Source: Echinometra lucunter (taxonomy: Eukaryota; Echinodermata; Echinoidea; Camarodonta; Echinometridae). Taken from it: DNA of 64,000 nucleotides. A program made the position numbers and the translations under genes. How positions within the stretch are numbered: the first letter of the stretch is position 1; each line of letters opens with the position of its first letter. Location: contig CM057167.1 of the NCBI GenBank assembly GCA_029962745.1, positions 16,824,704 through 16,888,703 on the forward strand, read 5' to 3'. Below are positions 42,001 through 49,742 of this stretch, piece by piece. The notes beneath the pieces are model-generated. The model had not been told where the DNA came from. It worked only from the letters and a program-made list of their open reading frames with translations, and did no database searches.

Positions 42001-42269
42001 AAGAAAAATGGAATTTTTACATGGGATTTGGGTTTTACAAAGCACATTTAACAGCACAAAAGCATATGTTAGAATGGGAAACATACAGTACTTAAGAATT
42101 CAAAAGTGTTGCAAAGAGGAAGAAAAAGGGAAAGAACATAAAAATTAAACTGACAATGTTTAGACTAACATTACCTTCCAAGTTCACCAAGGGTTGCGTA
42201 CGAAGAATTGAAGTTTCCTTCTCTATATCTCTTTGTAGTTCCATCAGGAACCACACGTGATCTATTCAT
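14115..42269 (-). CDS. STK17A: DRAK/STK17-like serine/threonine kinase, 5' part (3 coding exons; gene continues past left edge)
   Basis: Join of 42269-42175, 22540-22328 and 14259-14115 on the minus strand gives 151 residues with uninterrupted phase at both junctions. Visible kinase landmarks: glycine loop LGELGRGRFAVV (about residues 27-38, third loop Gly replaced by Ala as in DAPK relatives), ATP lysine in YAAKF (K53), alpha-C Glu (E71), hinge LVLEYASGGEL, and catalytic loop HLDLK (D149, K151). HLDLK, the CVADKE stretch after the hinge and the AAKF context match STK17A/STK17B (DRAK1/2), apoptosis-related kinases of the DAP-kinase family; invertebrates usually have a single DRAK, so A versus B is not meaningful. 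The activation loop (DFG), APE motif and C-lobe were not found in the window and should lie left of position 1. Introns of about 19.6 and 8.1 kb hold only repeats. Very sure of the family. Confidence 0.9.
17176..17347. mobile_element. Palindromic MITE-like element (172 bp) with perfect 30+ bp arms
   Basis: Starts GGGGGGTGTTTCATAAAGCT and ends with the exact complement AGCTTTATGAAACACCCCCC; pairing continues through TGTTCGTAAGTTAC and the TGGTGATACCTTCTTG / CAAGAAGGTATCACCA arms, leaving a short loop around 17,250-17,270. Likely a recent non-autonomous insertion because the arms match so closely. Two half-length chance frames cross it. Confidence 0.85.
17758..17860 (+). repeat. Dispersed repeat (GGCAAAAAGGTGTGGACCAA family), copy
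   Basis: Sequence with GGCAAAAAGGTGTGGACCAA, TCTCATAAAGTTAGC, TGACATCACAAG and CAACTTTTGGCAAAACTC. An inverted relative lies at about 63,495-63,600, a partial one at 31,010-31,080 and a fragment at 19,941-19,995. Function unknown; probably an old mobile element. Confidence 0.65.
21743..21824. mobile_element. Small TTAA-bounded hairpin element (82 bp)
   Basis: TTAACCCC at the left and GGGGTTAA at the right enclose a hairpin (ACCCGATGA at 21,786 pairing with TCATCGGGT at 21,803). TTAA with flanking C/G runs is the pattern of piggyBac-type target duplications, but the piece is so short that a chance structure is possible. Confidence 0.4.
22328..22540 (-). CDS. STK17A: STK17/DRAK coding exon 2 (kinase N-lobe)
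   Basis: 213 bp exon, acceptor CATCCACAG at the 5' side and donor GTAAGTT at the 3' side, phase 1 + 70 codons + 2. It encodes the rest of the glycine loop (GRFAVVRKC), the ATP-binding lysine (YAAKF), the DAPK-family basic segment (RKRKMGRDC), the alpha-C helix with its Glu (DILKEIRIL), and the strand leading to the hinge ([10 protein letters not shown]). Higher GC than flanking intron, as expected of constrained coding sequence. Its basic loop just before alpha-C resembles the basic loop known from DAP kinases. Confidence 0.93.
23290..23883. mobile_element. TTAA-flanked foldback element (594 bp)
   Basis: Ends TTAAAGGAGAATGCAATCC and GGGTTGCATTCTCCTTTAA are inverted repeats. Inner arms also pair (CAGACATCAGTGTGCTT / ACACTGATGCCTGG; TGGCAACTTTGCCA / TGGCAAAGTTGCCA; ACAACTCTCCATT / GAGAGTTGTCC). 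No transposase. It shares CAACTCTCCATTCA and GATGTCA-type blocks with the element at 57.6 kb, so the two are distant relatives. Confidence 0.8.
24299..24505. repeat. Diverged local duplication, copy A
   Basis: Shares with 24,871-25,055 the order CAGACTTCCT, TGTCAT, CCAC-ATGGTTTCCTC, GAAACCGAGA, GATAAGGA and CAGGTGA-A--AAATCCC. Many substitutions and small indels; neither copy codes for protein. Confidence 0.65.
24531..24700 (+). repeat. Dispersed repeat (GTGAAACCTGTATATAAAGA), copy 1
   Basis: Starts GTGAAACCTGTATATAAAGA and contains repeated TGGTCTTTAT-GACAGG blocks plus AGAACATGTTTCAATGGG. A near-identical segment is at 34,344-34,450. It contains internal near-repeats of a GGTCTTTATGGACAGGTT unit. 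Class unknown. Confidence 0.75.
24871..25055. repeat. Diverged local duplication, copy B
   Basis: Second copy of the unit at 24,299-24,505, in direct orientation about 570 bp away. Between them lie the GTGAAACCTGTATATAAAGA repeat and a G homopolymer, which probably arrived after the duplication or form part of a larger composite. Confidence 0.65.
25823..26237. mobile_element. Inverted-repeat element (about 415 bp)
   Basis: Left ACCCCTAGGAGGGTC-CATCAGCTC then TTCGGGAATAGCCCG; right AATAGCGGGCTGTTCC then AAGCTCGAAGCTGAT and TACCCCTGAGGGG. The arms pair imperfectly over about 60 bp, and the inner GGGCTATT / AATAGCCC motif recurs four times. No coding capacity. Confidence 0.6.
27056..27496. mobile_element. 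Inverted-repeat element with repeated TGTGTCTGAAC (441 bp)
   Basis: Ends AACCCCCTTTCAGACACAAC and TTTGTGTCTGAACAGGGGTT are inverted. The terminal GTGTCTGAA motif recurs inside at about 27,156, 27,262 and 27,406, together with TATACGA/TCGTATA pairs. No transposase frame. Probably a non-autonomous DNA element. Confidence 0.7.
34344..34450 (+). repeat. Dispersed repeat (GTGAAACCTGTATATAAAGA), copy 2
   Basis: Same direction as the copy at 24,531; ends AACATGTTTCAATGGGAAAA, the same internal point as copy 1 minus its last 60 bp. A chance 114-codon frame overlaps it. Confidence 0.75.
34578..34700 (+). mobile_element. SINE 3' region fragment
   Basis: CACTTATGTCCTTGAACAAGGCAA followed by TTTATCTCCATTGTTATTTATCG and ATCAATACCAACGTATGCATG matches block by block the part of the SINE at 44 kb that follows its tRNA-like head, so it is a 5'-truncated or head-diverged copy. 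Confidence 0.7.
36583..36773 (-). other. Unidentified open frame in kinase intron 1
   Basis: A minus-strand frame with start at 36,773 continues for 96 codons; its first about 70 codons have mixed composition and higher GC than the surroundings, with a hydrophobic stretch [20 protein letters not shown] do not recognise a family, it has no neighbours to splice to, and no second copy is seen. It may be a mobile-element fragment or chance. Confidence 0.15.
37906..38087. repeat. Exact 91 bp tandem duplication
   Basis: Unit from TACATGTATCATCTGTATAG to CAGTGCTCAATGCAC occurs at 37,906-37,996 and again at 37,997-38,087 without a visible difference. It is either a very recent duplication or an assembly artefact. 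Confidence 0.95.
41601..41818. mobile_element. Short MITE with GTTGGGTGTCCGGAC termini (218 bp)
   Basis: Starts GTTGGGTGTCCGGAC and ends GTCCGGACACCCAAC, perfect 15 bp inverted repeats, around an AT-rich centre without coding capacity. It sits inside kinase intron 1, about 360 bp downstream of coding exon 1 in transcript direction. Confidence 0.8.
42175..42269 (-). CDS. STK17A: STK17/DRAK coding exon 1 (start codon, start of glycine loop)
   Basis: ATG at 42269-42267 in context AAGCCATGA (G at -3), then 31 codons and two bases. It ends in YATLGELG followed by AG and a GTAATG donor. The last 8 residues are the strand before and the first part of the kinase glycine loop. Joining to the next exon restores GELGRGRFAVV exactly, which is what identifies this 95 bp exon; it is too short to stand out as an open frame. 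An in-frame ATG 8 codons upstream (at 42293) has a poorer context (C at -3), and a stop lies in frame above it. The first 20 or so residues (rich in R, S, N) are the usual unconserved N-tail. Confidence 0.85.
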
Positions 42270-43140
42270 GGCTTGTACTTGTCGTAGAGGCATTAGAAAA
42301 TCACAAAATAACTAGTCCTGTCCGATCTCTTATCTTGTCTACTGTCCTAATGTGGTTCAATGAAGTTGAGTTTCACTTCGAATCGAAGTTTGACTGTCTA
42401 GATCTAGACCATGTAGACTGTGTCGATAAATCCTCATGAAATCACATTGGCTGCATAAAAAGTCAAGAGGATATACAACAATGTAAGGTTTAAAGAAACT
42501 GCTGCGAAAACTCGGCGAGTTCAAATAGACCTAACTTGTTAGTCTTTCTTCGTCTCAACTCTTGTTAAATATTTCAGCAGGAGCGATGCGAAGGCTGGCC
42601 TGTTCCTCACGGGCTGCTACCGGCTTGAGAAAACACAGCGAGTGGTGTAATATACTTCTTCACAAAATTGTCCGTAAATTCCGAAATCCTTCTTCTCCTC
42701 CTGTATGATGACATTAGAATCCCTTCAAAAGTACACTGTGTCGAGTTTCATGGCCTCATCGACATTCATGGGACACCACAGAAAACTAAAAATATGATTT
42801 TCTAAGCACTCTCACCACCCTTGCGCTTGCTGACAGCCAGAAACGGCACGGCTTTTGTTGTTGTACGATTTCGAAGTTTTACCGGAAATAATGCACACAT
42901 TGGTCGGACATTTGCGCATGCGCACGACGTAATGCATATTCTTCACGTTGTTTCATCACAGAATCCCATACACGCTTGTCGACAGGTGTAGCAGATAGCG
43001 TGATGTTTTGCAAAGTTTTTCTTGTTGCCCATATTTCCAAGAAGTTATAAATTGAAGACAGAGCGTAAAATATTATATTCAATATTCGTCTTGTACAAAT
43101 TCTCACGATAGGCATGGTGTAATAGGTCATTGCATGTTAT
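42270..43140 (-). promoter_or_regulatory. Putative 5' UTR and promoter region of STK17/DRAK
   Basis: Sequence upstream of the start codon becomes richer in CpG between about 42,540 and 42,930 (for example CGGCGAG, GCGATGCGAAGG, GCGCTTGC), unlike the flanking AT-rich DNA, and contains an NRF-1-type palindrome. This fits a CpG-containing housekeeping-type promoter firing leftward. No TATA box was identified. Whether there is a separate 5' UTR exon (a possible GTGAGA donor lies near 42,816) cannot be decided by eye. Confidence 0.45.
42913..42924. promoter_or_regulatory. NRF-1-type palindromic site
   Basis: Perfect palindrome TGCGCATGCGCA matches the alpha-palindromic NRF-1 consensus, a common element in CpG promoters across animals. 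It is followed at once by CGACGTAA, a CRE-like half site. It sits about 640 bp upstream of the kinase start codon. Site identity is by motif only. Confidence 0.5.
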
Positions 43141-43448
43141 AATTATAAAGATATAAGCCTGGATAATTTTGCTTTAAAAATTTATAATGATGCTACATGT
43201 AAAGTATGTTTTGATATAAAGTATCTCATGAAACCTGTTTTCTTTATTTTTTCAATCAAATATAAAAGTTAAGAGAGAAAGGGAGAAAGGAAAGAATGAG
43301 AACTTGTTTGATAGTAATAGTTGAATACTCCTTGAGACATGATCCAGAAAGATAATGTTTGGTTCTATACAAAAAGTAGTGTTAACAGAGTGGTCTATCC
43401 AAAGTCTATCATCAGTTTATAAGGTATTTTCCCCTTTATATTTCTTTA

Positions 43449-43449
43449 G

Positions 43450-43531
<82 letters not shown>

Positions 43532-43580
43532 TTTCTTTCTTTCTTTCTTTATTTCTTTCTTTCTTTCTTTCTTTCTTTCT
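43449..43580. repeat. (TTTC)n tetranucleotide repeat
   Basis: About 130 bp of TTTC units with a few interruptions, followed by (TTA)n to 43,600. A second TTTC/CTTT run is at 43,872-43,908. Frames through both give poly-Phe/Leu/Ser and are artefacts. Confidence 0.97.
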
Positions 43581-43872
43581 TTATTATTATTATTATTATT
43601 TTATTCGGCAGAATCAACAACCCAAAGAACAAATACAAACAATAGTAGAATATAGGGAGAGTCACATGGATGCCGGGAAAAGAAAAAGATTAACTTAATA
43701 ACTATAACCCGAAGGTCTTCTTTTCCAATCCATGTGACTTTACATAAATAGAAGTACATAAAATAATGTAATGAATACATATACATCGTATAATGAATAC
43801 GGTAGCAAACAATAATTACAATGATCAAAAAGAAAAAGAAATTACAAATTAAGGATAGGTAAGAATGTCGCC

Positions 43873-43908
<36 letters not shown>

Positions 43909-44036
43909 TGCCTTTTTTTCTTTGCACATCGTGAATCTTTCCTTAATACCCGAAAGAGGGCGGCATTCAAAATTTCCATTTGAAAATGGAAATTATTAAA
44001 TTTTAAGGTCTAAGGTCTAAGGTCTAAAAAAAAAAG

Positions 44037-44240
44037 TAGGGGTGCCCTAGTCGAGTGGTCTAAGGCGCTTGACTGGAGACGCGAAAGTCGGGGGTTCGAT
44101 CCCCGGCACGGCACTTATGCCCTTGAGCAAGGCATTTTATCTACATTGCTGTTTTATCGTATATCAAATAAATCAATATGCTATATGCATACTGATACCA
44201 ACGTGTGCCTGTGTTTTTTTTAAATTAAAAAAAAATCTCA
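44037..44240 (+). mobile_element. tRNA-derived SINE
   Basis: Head resembles a tRNA (Leu/Ser-type): GGTGCCCTAGTCGAGTGGTC carries an A-box-like block, and GGGGGTTCGATCCCCGG an intact B box. It is followed by CCTTGAGCAAGGCATTTTAT, a motif much like the CCTTGAGCAAGGCAC block conserved in several SINE families, then a unique tail and an A-rich end near 44,220-44,237. A body-only copy lies at 34,578. No intron, acceptor stem imperfect, so not a functional tRNA gene. Confidence 0.8.
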
Positions 44241-45043
44241 ATACTAAAAGTGATTATAGTTGAAGAAACTAATTAATCATTGGGAGATAATATTTGGCAT
44301 ATTTCAAGCTAAGGCTAAAAAGAACAAAGGAAAAATGAGACTAGAAGAAGAAGGAGAAACAGAAGATGAAGAAAAGTTGACTGATGAGAATGGAGGAGAG
44401 AAGCAGGAAAAGGATAAATAAAAGAGTGAAGGATGGAAAAGAATCAATAGATGAGATGCATCCCAAAAGATAACAATATCAAGACGCTATGATGAAAGGT
44501 GAGAATAGAGTGATAATTATAATTAAGATTATTGAATTATATTCAGTTGGTACTTGACGGTGAGGCCGATGATTCTTCATAATCTAATTAACAAGATTAT
44601 CACCTACACGTTAACAAGCGGTTCCTATCACTTGCATGTTATCCGATTAAAAACACTCAAGTTCTTTCAGACATATAGCTATAGGAGAAACCATCGTAAA
44701 ATACAGTATAATACCCAAGACGGGTGACTGCATACCTCCCCCCCCCCCCCGCCCTCCCGATGTAATTTGTAAAGCATAAAAATTGATTAAAAACTTGCAT
44801 GCTTTCTCTGAACTACATCAGCACTCATAATGGCTATGAAAGGACAGAATAAATTCTTCGATCTGTAAGCTTATTTTTCCTAAAGAATAAAACTACGAAT
44901 GAAAAAAAAAAAAAGAGATGATTCGAAAGAAGTGAGGATATAAAATGAGCTCAATTATAAGAGAAATGCACATTTGCTGTTGGAAGGGTTTGTATGTTCA
45001 TGGCCATCTTTTCTCTTTTTGTTTCAAATGATCTTGTCAAAAT

Positions 45044-45045
<2 letters not shown>

Positions 45046-45079
<34 letters not shown>
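45046..45079. repeat. Poly(T) tract
   Basis: Uninterrupted run of about 34 T bases on the plus strand, following AATTC. Possibly the poly(A) tail of a retroposed sequence on the minus strand, but no recognisable body adjoins it. Confidence 0.9.
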
Positions 45080-45083
<4 letters not shown>

Positions 45084-45714
45084 ATCTCTCTCATCTATCA
45101 TCCCCCTTTAAAGATAGAATAATTGTAAAAAAAAATTCACAATTAAAATTCATTGGGGGGGGGGGTGAGGAAAATGTTATACAAGCAAAGGAAGGAAGTA
45201 TAGTGTTTCCCAATCCATGTTGTGAAAAATCAAACTTCAGCTATATGACTTCATGGTTATTTCCGACATGCAGGATCGCATCATTAAACGCCATATAAAC
45301 ATAACCTCCGTATATATTATTTCCATTTTTGTCTCTTTTATTTCTCAGATGGGGATCGAAAATGTCGTCTCTCTTTCCTGACTGCCGAAGGAAACCCAAA
45401 TAAATACCAGCTATTTATAGGCTGCAATATATGCCGCAAAGATTATATACATAACCAACCCGTAATCGTATATCTTCCTGAGAAACGGGAAGGTTATTCA
45501 ACCAGTATGCAACTTCCATGTCAAATTTCACAACTGTCTATCGAATCATTCCCCCTTTATGTTGAAATCCTGTCAAGTATCAGTTTTGAAATTGAAAAGG
45601 ATTTTCTTCGTTCTATAATAATAAGCACATTGGATAATAAACTGAGAGAACTTCAATCTAAATTGCTCTTATCATCTTTCTCCTCTCTGTTTGTCTGTTT
45701 GTTTGTCTGTTTTC

Positions 45715-45957
45715 TCGTTGTTTGTTTGTTTGTTTTTGTTTTTTGTTTTTTGCTTGTCTATTTCTTTAATCATGTGCGTGTTTGTATCTATGTTTTATTT
45801 TCATTAAAATTAATTTTTTTTAATTAATTTTTTTTTTAAATTTAAAATTAAAACATCATTTCATTTTCGTTGTTTGTTTGTTTGTTTTTGTTTTTTGTTT
45901 TTTGCTTGTCTATTTCTTTAATCATGTGCGTGTTTGTATCTATGTTTTATTTTCATT
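45715..45957. repeat. Direct duplication of a 90 bp T-rich unit
   Basis: The unit running from TCGTTGTTTGTTTGTTTG through GCTTGTCTATTTCTTTAATC to TCTATGTTTTATTTTCATT occurs at 45,715-45,805 and 45,867-45,957, identical as far as I can read, separated by about 60 bp of AT-only sequence. Confidence 0.9.
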
Positions 45958-46099
45958 TATTTATTTATTTATTTTTGGGGGGTGGGTGGGGAAGCATTTA
46001 TTTATAGAATTATCTTTGAAAGTTACACTGCATAAATATTATTGCTATTATGTGCATTTTGTTGACGATGATATCATTTATGATGTATTTTACGTTTGC

Positions 46100-46891
46100 T
46101 ATAGACCAATTTCACAAGGCAAGAGGGCAGCAGACTGTTCGACACAGTTCGACATACTGCGGTGGGCGCTCCAACTTTTATAGTACACAAGTCAATAGCG
46201 CGTTATGTACATTCGTTCGATTTTTTTGTCTATTTTGACCAGTATATGCAGATTTATTTTAATATTTGCAATGAGAAATTATCAGGGAAGTTCAGGTCGC
46301 AGCTGTGCGGTGCTCAAATGCCACAAGAATTAGAGAAAGTTTTAAAATTGGAAGCTAACTGAGAGCGAAATTCACTCGCTTTTGACTCATGAAGCCTGTT
46401 TGTGTGAGAATATACTCCCTACACAGGTTTCCGTAAGCAATGTGAAGGAATTCGTCGCCAGTGGGTAAAAATATCAACAGAAAGGACTTTGAAGTCAAGA
46501 AACATTATCATTATGTACTTTGGCGTAAAATTTAATGAGTGAAACATGACTTTGTAAACAGGGTAAGATTTAGGGCTCCCGTTTACTATGGCTTCTATGC
46601 TGCAATCGAACTTTTACTGACAGAAGTAAGTTGAAAAACCATCGAAAGTACAAAAATACATCATACCTTCATCCGTCAGATATGACCATTGTCTTACCTC
46701 ATCTACCCATGTATCCATGCTTTATTTTATTGATCTAGAATAAAGTAAATGGAACAATATCGGGGCATATCTCATATCTTACATTCATTTTGTACACAGA
46801 GCCAATCGCGGTCAGCGCGCTTGCCCACCGCAGCAATGGCGTCGCCGATAGAGGGCCAAATACATAAACCGGAGGTGAAATTGGTCTATAT
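46100..46891. mobile_element. 0.8 kb inverted-repeat DNA element (TATAGACCAATTTCAC ends)
   Basis: Left end TATAGACCAATTTCAC, right end GTGAAATTGGTCTATA, perfect 16 bp inverted repeats; subterminal TGCGGTGGGC near 46,159 pairs with GCCCACCGCA near 46,826. About 790 bp, no transposase; short chance frames only. Non-autonomous element, superfamily unknown. Confidence 0.8.
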
Positions 46892-46936
46892 TCTGTTGAA
46901 AATGGAAAAACAAAATAAATGAAATGAAATGAAGGG

Positions 46937-46954
46937 GGGGGGGGGGGGGGGGGG
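46937..46954. repeat. Poly(G) tract (18 bp) after a GAAAT repeat
   Basis: About 18 uninterrupted G following AAATGAAATGAAATGAAG. One of about two dozen G or C runs of 8 or more bases in this window. Confidence 0.9.
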
Positions 46955-47283
46955 AAGGTAATTAACTAGCGTACTCATTCCACATTGTTTTGATTGTATT
47001 GTACTTTGTTTTATTGCATTCCAATTCAAATGTTCAGTTTGAAGTCTGTATGATTTTCTTTATGTATTGATTTGATGAACACAACAAAGAATATTATAAA
47101 ACAAAACAAGTTTAAAATAGAAGAAATTATCATGAAATAAAGAAAATTGTTATTAAGGTTCGAACACCAGGAACGATAGTGCCTTAAAACATCATGACAC
47201 GTGTACAGAAATGATGCGATGTCTTACAAAAAGAGAACCTTTCAGTGGTTAGGAAGCTAAGTTTAACTGATATAGAAGAAGAA

Positions 47284-47700
47284 TTAACCCATAGAGGTAA
47301 AGTGTCTCCTTTAGGAGACGCTTTTACAGTATCTGTTGGTCCAGAATGTTTGGCAGTACATATCATACATGAGCAGAAAGAGAAAAATGCACTGAAAAAT
47401 TTGAGCCCATTCCCATCGCCGTATGGTGTGGCGTTCTCGAATTAGAGCAGTTTAACTGTTACTAATCATTAAACTCTTTGAATTGGCAACGCAGTGAATA
47501 ATACATAATCACTATTTCCATGATCAAAGTGGCAATTTCTGATTAAATTTTACAATTATATTTCATTTTAGTTTATGTTATATCCATATTCATTTTTTTC
47601 AAGCTATGTAAGCTTGGAAAAAAATATTTTTTATTGCCAATTTGAGGATTGAAGATGATTAATTTAGACCTCAAGAAAGCTCTGTACTGCTATGGATTAA
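47284..47700. mobile_element. piggyBac-like MITE, copy 1 (417 bp)
   Basis: TTAACCCATAG at the left, CTATGGATTAA at the right: TTAA on both sides and terminal CCC-type inverted ends, the pattern of piggyBac insertions. A second copy of the same length is at 48,961-49,377. A 66-codon frame ends inside both copies at the same stop (GTGGCGTTCTCGAATTAG), but changes between copies are mostly amino-acid replacing, so it is not clearly coding. Confidence 0.75.
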
Positions 47701-48960
47701 TGAATGAAAGGATTTGAAAATAAATAAATAAATAAGACGAAAGCAATAGATGTGAACATCGGAAGGCCAGTTGGAGATAAATTCTGGTGATCATATAGAG
47801 AGATAACCTTCCCGTTGCTAGCTTGCATGAAATTATTTGAAGTTATATTAACTTATTTTTCCAAAGTCAAAACAACTTGGTTTCACATGTTTTCCAGCGA
47901 ACAAAATTGCTGTTTTATCACAAATTATTCATAAAATAGATGTTTTGGAAAATTTATTGAGATTTTTGATAAGTTAATAGAGTAAGTCTCTCATTATTTT
48001 TAATCCCTGTTTTATTTTCCTGGTAAAACGCCCGATAAAACGACATGAAAACAAGGATGAATGATTATCACGTCACTTCCCTATACAGAACAATCACTGG
48101 TTGCCGAGGCAGCTTGTAACTTAACATTTCCAGCTAAAACGGACCGTGAAAAGAGCTTTAATTGTTAGTTGCTAAGTATCGCTTCCGGAATCATCAGATG
48201 TCTCAGATTGAAGAAGAAAAATCCACATAGCGGATATTCATTACGCCAGCTATCACTTGATTAACCGACTGATTAGCGCCATTCTACACACCTTTACCAG
48301 GGATATAATGCACGAAGTCATAGAGAGGCACAAAAATAGCACAATGGACCGCTCGCAACATGCAATGATTCAAAATAATAACTTATCAAATCTGAATTCT
48401 TGATTAAGTGAACTAATCAAGGTTTTGAAATCACAGCGTAATGATTAGCAATTAGGCAAGAATTGTCACCGGATTTTTAAAGTATCGGAAAGGGATTTTC
48501 AACATATTTTCTAGTTAATGATAGCAAGAAATATTTCCCCAATATGTGAATCGGAAAAAAAATCGATGATTTGCCCCCGGAAACAAAGAAAATTGGAATG
48601 AACAAATCTGATATTTTTGTTAGTGATTGAAAAGGAATTCTATTTCTATAAGCATGACAGTCATGATGAGATCCAAATATGTTATACAGGATGCATTTTG
48701 AATGTAGTTACCTCCCTGAGGAAAAATCTTTTCAAAACTGCGTGTTTGGCAAAAGCTACATAAGCCTCAGTTTCCTCCTTTCTCTCTCTATACATTTCTT
48801 TTCTTTGCCATCATCCTATCAAGACAGTTATACCAGATCTAGAAGCTTATTCGTTGTCATATACATTCTTTACTTCCTTTAGCACATCTTATCTGCCTAT
48901 CACATCATTTCATTTTGTACAAATCTACACGTTTATTCCTTCCTTCACTCCACTCATTCA

Positions 48961-49377
48961 TTAACCCATAGAGGTACAGTGTCACCTTTAGGAGACGCTT
49001 TTGCAGTATCTGTTGGTCCAGAATGTTGGGCAGTACATATCATACATGAGCAGAAAGAGAAAAATGCACTGACAAATTTGAGCCCATTCCCATCGGTCTA
49101 TGGTGTGGCGTTCTCGAATTAGAGCAGTTTAAGTGTAACTATTCATTAAACTCTTTAAATTAGCAACGCAGTGAATAATATATAATCACTATTTCTGTGT
49201 TCAAATGAGCAATTTCTGATTCAATTTTACAATTATATTTCATTTTGGTTTATGTTATATCCATATTTATTTTTTCCCAAGCTATGTATATGTGGAAGAA
49301 AATAATTTGTATTGCAATTTGAGGATTGAAGATGATTAATTTAGACCTCAAGAAAGCTCTGTACTGCTACGGGTTAA
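48961..49377. mobile_element. piggyBac-like MITE, copy 2 (417 bp)
   Basis: TTAACCCATAGAGG to CTACGGGTTAA, flanked by TTAA duplications. Same orientation and length as copy 1, about 1.26 kb away, with scattered substitutions. The right end keeps CCGTAG/GGG better than copy 1. Confidence 0.8.
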
Positions 49378-49742
49378 GTGAACAAGTTTTGTCTTTGTTT
49401 ATATCTCTCTCTTTCTCTGTAGGTGCCATATCTATATCTATCGACTTTGGCGATAATGTTGTTCCACAACTCTCCGTTTCTAGCCTTCCCCAACAGTTCA
49501 ACCCCCTGGCCTTTAACTCCTCTAATATTTTCTATAGCCATCTCTGCAGAATATCCATCCAAAACACTCTTCTCCTCCCGCTACTCCTCTTTCCCTCAAA
49601 TTTGTTTTTCCGCCAATGACAGATTCTCCAATCTTTCTTTCCGTGATTAAGTCAGTGTCCCATAAATCTCATTTGTCGCATTCTTATCTCGTGGATCAGC
49701 TTTCTTTTTACCTCAGCTCTTCTCAGTTACTCATTCGATCTG

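Larger units (their letters stand above)
22541..42174 (-). other. STK17/DRAK intron 1
   Basis: 19.6 kb between coding exons 1 and 2, canonical GTAATG donor and CACAG acceptor. It holds inverted-repeat elements at 23.29, 25.82, 27.06 and 41.60 kb, a diverged local duplication (24.3 and 24.87 kb), a dispersed repeat pair (24.53 and 34.34 kb), a SINE tail near 34.58 kb, an exact 91 bp tandem duplication at 37.9 kb and many TACATGTA runs. I see no coding exon; 28.0-30.0, 32.7-34.0 and 38.9-40.5 kb show nothing recognisable beyond short repeats. Confidence 0.75.

Noticed and set aside
42879..43130. 83-codon minus-strand frame upstream of the kinase start as an extra N-terminal exon.
   Set aside because: Phase and splice sites do not connect it to coding exon 1, which has its own start codon and an in-frame stop above; it overlaps the likely promoter.
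43355..43927. Open frames across the TTTC repeats.
   Set aside because: Low-complexity translation of a tetranucleotide repeat; no start context or homology.
44041..44112. A functional tRNA gene.
   Set aside because: A and B boxes are present, but the stems are imperfect and a SINE body with A-rich tail follows directly; a truncated relative is at 34.6 kb.
47284..49377. LTR retrotransposon with 417 bp LTRs.
   Set aside because: No TG..CA ends, no primer-binding or polypurine site, no coding sequence between; TTAA edges fit DNA elements.
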